Source: Adiantum capillus-veneris (Eukaryota; Streptophyta; Polypodiopsida; Polypodiales; Pteridaceae). Taken from it: a stretch of 64,000 bases of DNA. Below, piece by piece: positions 44,651 through 55,751 of the stretch (positions within the stretch are counted from its first letter, which is position 1; each line of letters begins with the position of its first letter). Below the pieces are notes generated by a model, which saw nothing but the letters and a program-made list of their open reading frames with translations, did not search any database and was not told where the DNA came from. The DNA lies in the NCBI GenBank assembly GCA_014529385.2, contig CM043967.1, positions 82,034,278 to 82,098,277 on the forward strand, given 5' to 3'. The position numbers and the translations under genes were made by a program.

Positions 44651-45106
44651 GCAAGCTCACATTTATCTATGCGATCTACTAGTGGAAATTGCTTCTTTAT
44701 AAATGGTTGTCTTGTTTCTTGGACCAGCAAGAAACAACGTTGTGTTGCAGTTTCTACGACTGAGTCATAATATGTTGCGGCATCACTTGCAGCTCGTGAG
44801 TTGATTTGGCTTATACAAATGCTGGTTGATATTGGTCACTCTCCTCTTTCTAGCACACCCTTGCGGTGTGACAACCAAAGTGCTATTAGTCTTGCAAAAG
44901 ACTATGTTCAACATAATAAGTCAAAGCACATTGCTGTCCATTATCATTATGTCAGGTATGAAGTACGCAAAGGAACCATTATGGTTAAACACTGTCCAAG
45001 TGACCAGATGATTGCAGACATTTTGACCAAAGGCCTCAATGAATCACGTTTCATCCTCTTGCGTTCGGAGCTTGGAGTTGCTTCGGCTTCACTCTTTCTA
45101 GATTAG
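44651..45106 (+). pseudogene. copia copy 2 RNase H tail
   Basis: Same frame beyond the TAG with STSGNCFFINGCLVSWTS. A second stop (TAA, 44768-44770) stands where copy 1 reads TESEYVAAS. It then stays open to the end SLFLD. The second stop is private to this copy. Confidence 0.85.
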
Positions 45107-45356
45107 CTTCTTTGCTATTGTAATAGCTTTGTACATATGACATTGTAATCTTTTAGGTATCATGCACTATGCACACTCCACATTTTCACATTGTGATATC
45201 TAAGTCACTTTAATATTTTTACATAGATGCACAATTCACTTTCACATCATCACCGCACTGGTTCATATTTTCACATTGTATAGGGGCTTGGGTTTTTCCC
45301 TTGAACTCCCCAAGGGTTTTTTCATCCAAAGCTAGAGACCTTTGTTTGAGTGGGGG

Positions 45357-45499
45357 TGTTGGAGCTATATATGGCTCACTCTACTGAACTTGGTCTCACC
45401 TATATATTTGTATCTTGTCCTCAATATGAATCAGTCTTTGGGAGCGTAGATGGTGTGTCTCTTGTCTCGTCTCTCTCTCTTTCTCTCTACATCTCAACA
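45357..45499 (+). repeat. copia copy 2, 3' LTR
   Basis: 143 bp, preceded by the GAGTGGGGG purine tract and followed by CACAA. Confidence 0.95.
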
Positions 45500-46431
45500 C
45501 ACAAATTCAATTAACCATCACAAAAAAATATTTAGTTCATCTAAAGTTACAATGTCTTATGATGCATATATACTAGATATATGACTTCATTACATAATGT
45601 GATAATTTCTAATGGATATGCAAGCCACATTTGGTGATTTATGGAATATTTCAAAAATTGTGCATGTTGTAATTATGATTTTTTATTTATCAAAGATAAG
45701 TCTTAAAATAAAGTCCACTTTTGGATTTTTCTGTTCATCTCACTTATTTGTATACAAATACCTTATATGGACACAATTGGGAGATTTATATACACACTTT
45801 CATTATTTTTCCATAGCAATATGTTTTTTGCAAGAAATTACGTACTACAAATTTTTTAAGGTGATCTTAAATTACAATATGCCTATGAGTTTGAACCCTT
45901 GAAAAATGCTTAGTTGATGGGTATTGACCTATAAATACATTACACACCTTAGGTTTTGTCCCATAACCTCATCGTATTCATGAAAGAGGCCTTGAAAGAC
46001 CAAAATTTTCCTCTTTGTCAGCATTTTCAAGAGTTTGGTCTTTTGATTCTAACAAAAATCTAATCCCATAAGTAGGTTATGAAGCTCAATTTCTTGCTAC
46101 AATAAGTTTTTCCCTATCCATACACCTTGAAATCTATGTAAAATATTTTTTTGATGAGAAGTTATATTCAATTTATGAAAATTTTGTTAAAATTGCACTA
46201 AATTTCTATGATTTTTCATCTTAAATCTTATCATTATAATCTTAATTTGGTGATAATTTCAGCAAAAGTCGAATTTGGCCATGTTCTTCACCTTATAGCC
46301 AACCTAAGATATGAACGTGACCTATGAATTGTTTCTCTAGATTCACCAAATAATTATGACAAGTTGTTAAAAAAACAGGACACTTTAGTGTCTCAGGACA
46401 TTTGAGTGTTCTATTACAGAACTATTGTTAA

Positions 46432-48479
46432 TCAAACCTATGTACATGAAAGTGGTTGCATACATAACAGCAATCTCAATTTCCTCCTACTAAACGCCTT
46501 CACAATCCTCGCGCAGACACGAGATAAAAGTCAATGTCCATAATCTAGCCTCTATAATTGCAGGCAGCTGTAGGAAAACGGTATTCTAGCATCACAGTGA
46601 AAAAGAGAAACGTGATGACAAGAGCCTTACAGAGAGTATCGCTCAAAATGCTTGTGTAGATTGCCTTTGACAACATGTGTTGTGTGTTAGATTGCACAAA
46701 ACACATGGGTATGGGTAGAGATACTTGGTAGATTGGGGCGTCCATGTACAGCTTCATCTTCCTTAGAGGAAGAAAAATCATTACAGCCATTGGTGACCCA
46801 AAATTGAGTTTTAATCCATGGCAGCTTTAGTGTGTACACTTAAGGGTATACATGGGGAAAGAAAAAAAGCGAAGCCCCTACCGGGCATCACCATGTGAAG
46901 GGTGCCACTGGCATCACCTTCTCACATTGAGCATGAACGTTTGATATCATCAAAAGATGCATATTTCATATAATAAGATGCATCACTTAATGTTGTATCC
47001 ATTGACCTCTATTGGAAGGGTCCAGTGCCAACCAAGGATTGCCGTAAAAAAACATTTCCACTATATTACATGATCCCCAAAAATTCTTTTGGAGCTTGGT
47101 TTGGAAAGTTGGAATTGCATTCATATCCTACTTTACATTCAAAGCTCTCTTTTGCTAGTAACTAGCATTGTACTTATCCGTTAGTGTTTTGTGCATACTC
47201 AGCTTTCTTATCCGTTAGTGTTTTGTGCATACTGAGCTTTGTTTTTGCCATCAAGATCCCTAACACAAGGTTTGGATAGATGAAAGGATAGGTTGCAGCG
47301 GTTATCAATACGCTACCATGCAGGAAAAGACATTGGTCCACTATGACCAAGCACATGCCTAGGGGTTGAGAACCCGATTTGGACTATTAGCAAGTAAGCA
47401 CGTGGGGTTTAACAGAAACTCCCCTTCAAATAGAAGAAGATCAAAAGGATGAATGTATAGGACATATCCTTCGCAAAGAGAGGATTTCTTAAGCTCTGTG
47501 TTCTTTCACCTAAAGTGCAAGGTCCAAAAATGTCATGACATCAAATTGGCTTGTCACCTTTCTTTTAAAGCTCTTGGAAAATTCTTGCACCATCTTTTGT
47601 AATTTAGGTTTTTTTTAATAAAGCACTTTTTGGAAGAAAATCCTCTAAAATCTTGCTGCCATGCTCTCTGTTTCACGTCGTGTTTTCCTTTATAAGAAAT
47701 GATTAGAGTTGCAATGTCGAGCATATTCTTTAGAAAGTTTATTCCCTTGCTCATGAATTGATCACAAGACATGTTGTTGAAGATGCATGCATAAGTTTTT
47801 GCATTCAAGCAAAGTATTGCACTGCATTTTCTCAAAATAGTCTAAAGCATTACACTACATGTGAAGAGAAGCTAGTGAAATAAGAAATCGTTGTATTGTT
47901 GGAGATACATCTAAGGTGATCAATTGTGCAAAGTCTAACACACTCTAAATCGGAGTTCATGTTAGGAAAAAAATTGATATATGCTACATCCACTCAAAGC
48001 ATTTGAGTTCTTGTTCAATTCACCTTCTTGGATATACCCTCCAATCAATGCATTCAAAGATGCAACTCTATGAGACTAGAGACTTACATAAAATACTTCA
48101 GTCATAGGCGTGCACCACCCTTGCCACATGTTCACAAGAGCACCACCCACTGTTACATTGCTCTAGCACAATCATTCCCAATGTTCACAAGGGTGATTGT
48201 ATTGCATTTATTGTTGGCCTTGTCAGTTCTGAGAATACTTTGGAAAATTGCACTTCATTAAACGACACTTGAGAGGGAATCTTCTAGGGAAAGGCCATTC
48301 CTTCACATCCTTGTTCACAAGGTCATTGCCTAGAAAAACATAACGCTTACAACTAATTCTTTGGTATTTGCGTTCCTATATTATGGTTGCCATTGTTCAC
48401 ATGTCCTTATAGGGTATCAAGATTGGATGCATTTCCTCACGCAGCTTGTTCAAGACATTCTAGGTCTTATTTACTTAGT
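46432..48479. other. Unassigned spacer
   Basis: No domain-bearing frame is visible. A 34-base unit (CTTATCCGTTAGTGTTTTGT, then GCATACTCAGCTTT) occurs twice in tandem at 47173-47240. It ends at the CACTA terminus at 48480. Confidence 0.45.
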
Positions 48480-48819
48480 CACTACAACACGTCGCGTAAA
48501 TACCAGCGTGTGTACCGACGGGATTGAGTTTATTTTTAAAATGAACGAAGTCCGTACATGCTTCGGTATCCGCCTCGGAATCGACACTCTTATATACAGG
48601 TCGGTATATTATGCGTTGGTATAAACGCTTGCATATGCGTCGGTATAAGCACTAAAATACACACCCAAATAAGCTATTATATATGCGTCGGTATGAAACC
48701 TATGAATGGACGATTATATACGCGTCAGTATGTTCGTCTAAATATGTGCTCGAAATTATAGGTCGATTTCGACGCACATAGCAGAGCCTATACCGACGTA
48801 TATAGCAGCGACTGTAGAT

Positions 48820-49318
48820 TAAGCAGTGCCAAAGATGTACAAAGAACTGAAATGTATGCACCATTGTAAACTGGCGTCCGTGCAAGTCTCCGCATCATCT
48901 CACCTTCTGGCTTAACGTCACTCTCATGTCGTCGATGTGGACGTGATGAGTGACGTTGATCGACATTGTTTCCTTGGATGGTTTCTCCACCTTGGTTTTC
49001 AATAACCGGATCCATGTAAAAAAATGCATCCAACATTTGATCCATCTCAGCTTCTTGGAATGTTACATTCTCTATTGGTGGAGTAGATTCCACTGCCGGT
49101 GGTTCGTTTGATATTCGTCTTTGCTGTGATGAAGTTGGAACAATATCTATTTGTGGGGATTGATCGACTGCATCCTGACCATGAGATCGAAAATGCAAAT
49201 CTTGTAGTTGCTCTGCAGGGAAGAGACTGTTGTTGCGTATGTGCTGTTCACATATCTTTCGTTTTCGAAAGATCTGGTGCTTGCATCGCACACAAGGACA
49301 CGCCATCCTATCGTCCAT
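48820..49318 (-). pseudogene. CACTA TNP2-type transposase, N-terminal piece
   Basis: I take the start MDDRMACPCVRCKH because the transposase-associated Cys motif (CPCVRCKH) begins there and the homologous frame at 30926 starts similarly close to it. It continues QIFRKRKICEQHIRNN, an acidic stretch with EAEMDQMLDAFFYMD, and ends in RTPVYNGAYISVLCTSLALL, the counterpart of DTPLYNGARMSRLKALLVLF in the other CACTA element. Immediately after, it runs into subterminal repeats. The TNP2 motif, catalytic core and C-terminus are all missing. Confidence 0.78.
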
Positions 49319-49400
49319 AATTGATCTGTGTCTGTCGTACAATAAATTAACAGTAAGGAGCATAGATTCTCTTTCACCTTGTATATATAAATAGTGTAAA

Positions 49401-49520
49401 TTACCTCACATTCTCTAGTCATGCCCGATCTCCGCACACCTCGGTTTAGAGGTGCACGGAGATTAGGACCATCGGGTAAATCATGTCTTTATTGATCAAA
49501 TTAAAGCCTATATTTGGGTG
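49401..49520 (-). promoter_or_regulatory. Conserved CACTA leader with a 15-bp stem-loop
   Basis: Minus-strand partner of 30714-30830. The stem arms are 49428-49442 and 49449-49463 around a 6-base loop, with all 15 positions paired (two G-T). It lies about 100 bases upstream of the transposase start, followed by CATGACTAGAGAATGTGAGGTA as in the other element. Confidence 0.7.
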
Positions 49521-49544
49521 CAACATAAGTACACACACACACAC

Positions 49545-49945
49545 ACACACACGTGCTCTTCAGACAATCCATGTAAACGGTCTCAAGAGTTCTCGTTTTA
49601 TCTTCGGATCCAGATTTGACCTACGACTTGTGTATTCGGCGTTGTTTTTGTCCGTTTGACCTACAGCTTGCCATACGCGTTCTTGACATTGCCTAAAGAC
49701 TACCTAATCGACCACGGATGGTTTCGGTAACCGTAGAATCAGTTTTCGAAGTCCGTTTGCGTTTTTTCGTAGAAAAACGTAATCGGATCTGATCAATACC
49801 TTGTGTATTTGGCGCTTCTTCTGTCTGTTTGACCTACGGCTTGTTATAGAGGCTCTTCACATTGATTTAAGACTACCTAATGGACTACGGATGGTTTCAG
49901 TAGGCATAAAAGTCATTTCCGAAATCCGTTTGCGTTTTTCCGTCA
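49545..49945 (+). repeat. Presumed 5' LTR of the Tat-like gypsy element (left end uncertain)
   Basis: It ends CGTCA before TTTGGTGCCCCCACGG, which resembles the primer-site region of Tat-type gypsy elements. Inside are two diverged copies of a unit of about 173 bases (anchors CTTGTGTATT at 49627 and 49800, both ending GTCCGTTTGCGTTTTT-like). No matching 3' LTR was found at the other end. Confidence 0.4.
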
Positions 49946-50021
49946 TTTGGTGCCCCCACGGAGGAGGGCTTTTCTAAGACCCTTCAGTTTACAATGTTGA
50001 AAGTGACGCCCACTATCAATC

Positions 50022-50974
50022 ATGGACGAGTGGCTGAAGGAATTTTCTAACTGGAGGACGGAAGAAGAGGAAACGAAGGAGGCACTAGCTGCCTTCATTG
50101 AGGTGCTACTGCCAGGCTGCAGTGTCATCAGCATTCAAGAGGTAAATTCTCCATCTCGTGTCGCTCGTTCTAACTATAAATCGAAAGCCTCAGGTGGGAG
50201 ATTCGTGAAGTGCCATCATTGTTGTCAGCCAAGGCACACTGTCAATGAGTGCTAGCAATGAAGGCAGCGAAAGGGCTGAAGTCATCTACATCGACATTCA
50301 TCGAGAAGAAATCATTCACGTCAAGGAAGGGAAGCAAACGGTGAGACCTCTTTTCCCTAAAGAAGTTGCAGTCAAAGATATAACTCCAAAGTGGCCTAAA
50401 GGGGCTGCTTGAGCCAAAGGCAAGGAGAAGATAATCTAGTCTAGAAACGCATGACCCCGAACGGAGAAGCATCTGGCCAAGCAAGTGCTTCAAGCTCAGA
50501 AAGCCAGGTTGTCCCCACTTTGTCAAAGAAGAAGTCATCCGAAGCTAAGCGGCGGAAGGTTGCCTACCGATTTGCACGACGCATGCGAGTGCTACCAATG
50601 ACAATCCAGAAGAAGAAGTGGTAAGAAGATTCCCATGTCCTAGAGAAGAGTGGTTCGTCTACTGCTCTCACTGTTTTGGGAAGCGAGTGGAGGACCTTCC
50701 TCCTCTCCTTGTACAACTTATCCTGAAGAATCTCTCTACCACAGGAGAAACCCAGTGGGATGGAGATGAGCTACAACTGAATGGAGTAGAATTCATGCAA
50801 CACGCCAATTACGGAAATTACCTGCAATTGCTGTTATCCAAGAGGCTGGGAGTGGTCAGACGCTTCGCCATCACCCCGTACGTGCTAAGCAACGAAGGAA
50901 AGGTGGAGCCCATGAAAGGCGACGACCTCTTGTGGATGTGCCGACTCATCAACATTGGCATGGTAAGAGTATAA
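50022..50974 (+). pseudogene. Extra coding region upstream of gag, with a CCHC knuckle
   Basis: The first frame (50022-50255) starts MDEWLKEFSNWRTEEEETKE and ends with a complete knuckle, CHHCCQPRHTVNEC (C-x2-C-x4-H-x4-C). A second open stretch (50618-50974) has no domain I recognise (VRRFPCPREEWFVYCSHCFG, ending CRLINIGMVRV). Tat/Ogre elements often carry an additional ORF before gag. These pieces could be its remains. Function unknown. Confidence 0.45.
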
Positions 50975-51317
50975 GTAAGTATTCAACGCTCTGTGCATAA
51001 TGGAAAACGGGCCGACGACATTCCCGTTTAGATTCGTGGAGCATATGCATATGAATATCTATGTAGATAGGAAAGTCTTCTACCAACAGAAGATCGTTTA
51101 CCTATTTGGTGCGGCGGTACTAGGAGAAATCCTCAATTCCCTGAACCCTATCATTCTCCCCATATTAGATTACCATCATTCCTTTAATGTCTCTATTTTT
51201 ATCCTGTTTTGACTTATCCACCCACCCCTGTAAAAAGCCGCTATCAGTCGCTACTGTTGATGTAAAAGAAAAGAAAAGAAAAGAAAAAAAAGGTTTTTAA
51301 TTTTCTAAGTCACCACC

Positions 51318-51835
51318 ATGGCAAGTGTTTTTTTCCCCACGTTCGGTGAAAAGAAGGAAGAGGATCTCACCACCGACTTTTTGGATGATTTCGACATTGC
51401 TTGTGTCGTCTCCAACAAAGATGACGACGTTTTAAGACTTAGAATTTTTCCTCTACTGATGAAAGTAGAGGCCAAGTCCTGGTATAATGCATTGCCCCAG
51501 GCTACCAAGAATGCATGGGATGTGTTAAGGGCTGCTTTTGTAAAGAGGTTTGGTGGAGCACAACCTCGGAGAAGCTATGGTAGCTACTGACAGAATTAGG
51601 AGGCCTGCTGGAGTATGCCACCTACGAGTCAAAGTTTGTGGAATTTTGGGAGAGATGGGTTGCCACACTGGAGGAAGGCAAAGGAGCGCCTAATTTCCTA
51701 AAGAAGGAACGTTTCATTGATGGCCTATGGTCGCCGCTTAGAGAGAAGGTGAAGGGAAGGTTTCCTGCAACATATGAGTTGGCAATCGAAGTAGCCTGCC
51801 TTAAAGATAAGACGCTGCAAATGTATCAAGAGTAA
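51318..51835 (+). pseudogene. gag: Tat-like gypsy Gag
   Basis: MASVFFPTFGEKKEEDLTTD, then LLMKVEAKSWYNALPQ and WDVLRAAFVKRFGG match the Retrotrans_gag domain. A stop at about 51590 and a shift separate it from the second half (LLEYATYESKFVEFWERWVA, then FIDGLWSPLREKVKG), which ends in a stop at 51835. Downstream are a Gln-rich zone and an 85-bp tandem duplication. A recognisable knuckle is missing at the usual place. Confidence 0.75.
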
Positions 51836-51921
51836 ACAAGTCAGAGGAAACAAGCTTGGCCCGACCAGCCCCAGTGGCTGCAACAACCAATCATAGAGTC
51901 CAACCGCAGGAGGCATCAGAA

Positions 51922-52091
51922 GAACAACAAGACCTGCTGAGTCGCATCACCACCCAACTAGAGAGTTTATCTGTGCATCTAGTGCAGCAAGGGCATGCAT
52001 CTGACAGAACAACAAGACCTGCTGAGTCGCATCACCACCCAACTAGAGAGTTTATCTGTGCATCTGGTGCAGCAAGGGCATGCATCTGACA
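51922..52091 (+). repeat. 85-bp tandem duplication
   Basis: Two consecutive copies of an 85-base unit starting GAACAACAAGACCTGCTGAG differ at one base. Because 85 is not a multiple of three it shifts the Gag frame. Confidence 0.9.
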
Positions 52092-52591
52092 GAAATCCAT
52101 AACAAGGAAGGGGACATTGAAGGAAGAACCCAGAGTACCATTGTTACAACTACGGGGAAGATGGCCATGGAATGTACTACTGCCCACACCCAAGGAGACA
52201 GAATTTCAATAGAGAGGGGAGACAAAATCAGATCTCTCCGCCGAGAGCAAGACCACCACCACCTAGGAAACTAGGACCAATCCCACCGGTCCAAATCCTT
52301 CGACCACCTGTACAATAGCAACCACCACCCCAACCTCTGATTCCGCCACTACCCCCACCACCTGCTGTGAACCAAGCGGTGAGTGTTATTATCTTGGAGG
52401 CTAAAGGGAAGGCGAAGGTAGAAGAGTCAGCTTGAGAGGAGCACAAAGGAAAAGTGAAGGTAGAAGAAGTGGATGCTATGGGAGTGAAGCGTGCGAGACA
52501 CGAGGAAGCATCTCAAAGAGAAGAGAAGATGAAAGGGAAGGCCTAGTCTAGCAAGCAAGCAGCTAAACCGCGGTGGCAGAAGATAGACATC

Positions 52592-53700
52592 GTGGACTTC
52601 TCACTAGGTGAGTATAAAAAACACTATGACTTAGTCCAGGATGTGTTAATGCAGGGCCCGAAGATAACTTGGCCCCAATTACTCCACCTTGCACCCAGAA
52701 TGAGGAGGCAATGGACGAAAATGGTAAGTACTAGGAAATCAAGACCCAAGATAGCTGGGGCTATCTCTGGGAGGGATCTCGACGACATCCTGCCAACCAT
52801 GGACACTCACATCAAGGGGCAATGGATTTCAAACGTCTACATAGATGGTGGTGTGCAAATATGCGTCATGAGTGAAAAGATGATGCACCATCTAGGTCTA
52901 GAGGTAAGTAGGTCGGCACCCTGCCGAGCCAAGATAGCAAACAATGTCAGAGTGAAATGTGTAGGCATTGTAAATGCGGTCAAAGTAAAAGCATTCAATA
53001 CAGAAATGGAGGTATACATCTTCATCATGCCACACAAAGGGGAGGGCTACCCCATCATTCTTGGAAGGCCTTGGCTTATGGCTATGGAAGCTAAGCAAGA
53101 CTGGAGCACCGGGATGATCCATATGAAGGATGCTAAAGGAAAGTCCATATTCTACGACATGAAGACTAGAAAGCAGCGCAACATGATCTTGGAGGCTTCG
53201 GAAGACGAGTCCACCAGCGACTACTCGTCTACCTCCGGAGAAGAGACGACCACCACCGACCAAAGTGACAGTAGAATCGAAGTAATGGGAATCATTCTTA
53301 AAGACCCAAACAGATTAACACAATCTAAAGCAACCTCGGCAAACCAAGAGGGATCATCAGGTATGCAGTCCTTGGAGGATGCAGGTAAGCTACAAAAAAT
53401 GCTCTCAAATGAGTTAACCAATGAAGAAAGAAAGGAGTACATCTCCATGTCAGGTAACTTCACTACTTTGTTCATTGATGGCTATGATAAGATCACAGGA
53501 ATTACAGTAGTGCAACACCACAAAAATCTCAAGGAATATAACAAACCCATAGTACAAAAGCTCAGAAGACTTGGAGTAATCCAACAAGAGGCATTTCTTA
53601 AAGAAGTGAGAAGTTTGCTACAAGCAGGTTTCATCTATCCTGTCAAAGACTCAGAATGGGTCTCCCCAGTAGTAGTCACACAAAAAAAAAATGGTAAGTG
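52592..53700 (+). pseudogene. Tat-like gypsy protease and start of reverse transcriptase
   Basis: The protease reads NVYIDGGVQICVMSEKMMHH, with the catalytic Asp in DGG but Val instead of Ser after it, and then GYPIILGRPWLMAMEAKQDW, the usual ILGRPWL end. An acidic linker follows. Reverse transcriptase begins RLGVIQQEAFLKEVRSLLQA and GFIYPVKDSEWVSPVVVTQK, continuing to KNGKCRVHV, where a frameshift inside or near the A run at about 53690 moves the gene to the next frame. Confidence 0.8.
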
Positions 53701-54345
53701 TAGAGTGCATGTGTGGATTATAAACCTCTCAATCCAGCCACGAAGAGGGACCACTTTTCCCTCCCATTCCAGGATGAAATACTCAATGAAGTGGCAAGTC
53801 ACGAACGCTACACAGTATGCGATGGCTACTCACGATACTTCCAGATTAGCATTGCGGAGGAGGATCAAAAGAAGACAACCTTCATCACACCTTGGGGATG
53901 TTTTGCCTACAGAGTGATGCCGTTTGGCCTCACTAACGCCCCTGCCACATTTCAACGCTATGTAACTTTTGTCTTCCAACCCTACTTTAGAACATCAATA
54001 CGGGTTTTCATAGATGATTTTTGCATTTATAGCTCATGAGCCCTTTATTTAAGCAAATTCTATGATGGCTTAACCAGGCTACAAACCTTGGGTGGCCAAC
54101 TCAACGTGGACAAGTGTCACATTGGAGAGAGCAAAGTCACTCTCCTTGGTCATGTAATTTCAGCAAAATGAATCGAGGCTGACCCTAGCTAGATGCAGGC
54201 TCTGGTATCTTTATCATCACCCACCACCGCCAAGCAACTGGTTTCTTTCCTTCATAAGGTAAGATACTTAAGCAGGTTCATTCACCTGCTATCTCAAGTG
54301 GTCCTTCCCCTACAACAACTCACCCAGAGGGATGTCTTCTCATGA
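53701..54345 (+). pseudogene. Tat-like gypsy reverse transcriptase
   Basis: VDYKPLNPATKRDHFSLPFQ, then GYSRYFQISIAEEDQKKTTF, TPWGCFAYRVMPFGLTNAPA and IRVFIDDFCIYSS show a well-preserved palm with the catalytic pair in FIDD. A TGA follows at about 54039. Beyond it LNVDKCHIGESKVTLLGHVI and VRYLSRFIHLLSQ give the thumb and connection with two more stops. Confidence 0.8.
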
Positions 54346-54845
54346 GTGAAGAGAACGAGCAGCAGTTTACTGAGGTGAACCAAATCCTAGCTAAGCTTCC
54401 CACTATTTCACCTCCTAAGTGGGACGAGCCATTTTATGTGAACCCTAGTGTGGGAAACGATACACTAGGAGTAGTGCTAATGCAAAAGGATCCCAAAACT
54501 TCTTTCATGTGCCCTATTTACTTCTCTATTCGGGTCATGACCCCATCAGAAAAAGGATTTACCAAAGTAGAACACATGGTTCTAGAACTAATGTTTGCTA
54601 CCACAAAGTTCTACTCCTATCTCCTGCCTAGACCCTTTGTAATCCTGACAATGGAGGAGGTTTTCCCATATGTAATGCGACACATGGATGTCTCATCTAG
54701 GATCTCAAAGTGGTTAATTAAACTACAAGATTTTGACTACACCATGCAAGTAGAAAACTCCACCTGGGCTAGTTTAGCGAGAATTCTCATTCATCGTCAC
54801 TATGAGAAGAAGCTGAAGGTCAACACGGAAGTAAAGGAAGGAACA
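54342..54845 (+). pseudogene. Tat-like gypsy RNase H (first)
   Basis: SEENEQQFTEVNQILAKLPT, then PFYVNPSVGNDTLGVVLMQK, GFTKVEHMVLELMFATTKF and RHMDVSSRISKWLIKLQDFD match the RNase H that follows gypsy reverse transcriptase. Catalytic acidic residues are poorly kept: VNPSVGNDTLG stands for the usual DAS motif. Confidence 0.75.
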
Positions 54846-54879
54846 CCAGCGATAGAAAGTCCTAAGCTAGAGAGAGCTC

Positions 54880-55260
54880 ACTCTCTTTTCTTTGACGGAG
54901 CATACAAGAGAACAATGGATCAGTCTGCCAACAGGCATGGTCATTTTCAATGAATGGCAAGAAAGAGTATTCTCCATGGGGCAGTTAGTACACTCCCACT
55001 CCAACAATGCAGCAGAATATGCAGCCCTAATCCTTGGGTTGGAACAATGTGTTTCACAAAGAATTCAACGCCTAAATGTGTTTGGCGACGCTTTGCTTTT
55101 GATAAGGTAGATAAATGGCACCTGGGAGTGCAAAAATCAGGTTTTACTTGGTCAACTTCGCCAAGTTAAAGACCTCCTAAAGAAGTTTGAAGCAGTGAAA
55201 CTCTTCCATGTCCCCAGAGCAGAAAATCAAGAGGCAGATGCACTAGCTAAAGAAAGAATA
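54880..55260 (+). pseudogene. Second, archaeal-type RNase H
   Basis: Across one frameshift the sequence reads SLFFDGAYKR, then GMVIFNEWQERVFSMGQLVH, SHSNNAAEYAALILGLEQC, LNVFGDALLLIR and FHVPRAENQEADALAKE. The pattern FDGA..NNAAEYAA..GD..L..ADALA is that of archaeal-type RNase H, which Tat/Ogre elements carry after the ordinary one. The acidic residues D, E, D and D are visible. A stop (TAG) follows LLLIR. Confidence 0.78.
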
Positions 55261-55751
55261 CAAGACGTTCCCGTAGGAGCAATCAAATTAAAACTATCCC
55301 TCTTCCAAGGTAGTGATGTTATGCCTGATATCATCAGTTTTCTAGATACAGGAGAATGTCCAACAGGACACACCAAAGGCCAAAAAAAATGGCTGGTAAG
55401 GATGGCTACTAGGTACCGCCTTATAGACGACCACTTGTATTGTAAGGGCAAAGATCAAATTCTCAGGTGGGTGCCAACCTCCAGTGAAATCACAGAGGTA
55501 ATTTCAAGTTGCCATGACGGCGTCTGCGGCGGTAATTTTGCTCTAGATATCACCAGTAGGAAGATTCTACAGGCAGGATACTTTTGGCCTAGTTTGATAG
55601 GGATGTACACCATTGGTGTAAAACATGTAAGGCTTGTCAAGTGGCCAGTGATCGCACGTTAACCTACGAGCCACAAACCCCTATCATTTCATATGGTCCT
55701 TTTGAGAAATGGGGAATAGATGCAATCGGTCCTTTACCAAGGGCCAAATCA
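55261..55751 (+). pseudogene. Tat-like gypsy integrase zinc finger
   Basis: RMATRYRLIDDHLYCKGKDQ, then EVISSCHDGVCGGNFALD and KILQAGYFWPSL lead into the zinc-finger end VHHWCKTCKACQVA in the next frame. WGIDAIGPLPRAKSS then reaches the first catalytic Asp of the core. The HH residues are altered (CHDGVCGGN for HxGxxGGH). The gene is cut at RAKSS by the solo LTR. Confidence 0.75.

Larger units (their letters stand above)
40067..45499 (+). mobile_element. Ty1/copia element, copy 2
   Basis: 5433 bp between 143-bp LTRs that differ at about five positions, flanked by CACAA (40062-40066 and 45500-45504). It is closely similar to copy 1 along its whole length. The LTR divergence makes it older than copy 1. 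Confidence 0.95.
39672..46427. mobile_element. TTAA-flanked inverted-repeat element, family B, split by copia copy 2
   Basis: TTAA at 39668-39671 and 46428-46431 flank CACTATTTTGGTACC and, inverted from the right, CAATAGTTCTGTAAT. These ends are diverged from family A, but both families carry subterminal GGACAC..GTGTCC palindromes (39692-39709; GGACACTTTAGTGTC at about 46378). Without copia copy 2 it is about 1.32 kb, the same size as family A. The interior shows no gene and no obvious similarity to family A by eye. Confidence 0.6.
48480..49540 (-). mobile_element. CACTA transposon of a second family, internally deleted and truncated
   Basis: The left end reads CACTACAACACGTCGCG and is followed by 300 bases of GCGTCGGTATA-type subterminal repeats. 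The transposase start lies on the minus strand and runs straight into that repeat zone, so most of the element is deleted. The right terminus is absent. The sequence changes to presumed gypsy LTR at about 49540, suggesting a later insertion cut it off. Confidence 0.78.
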
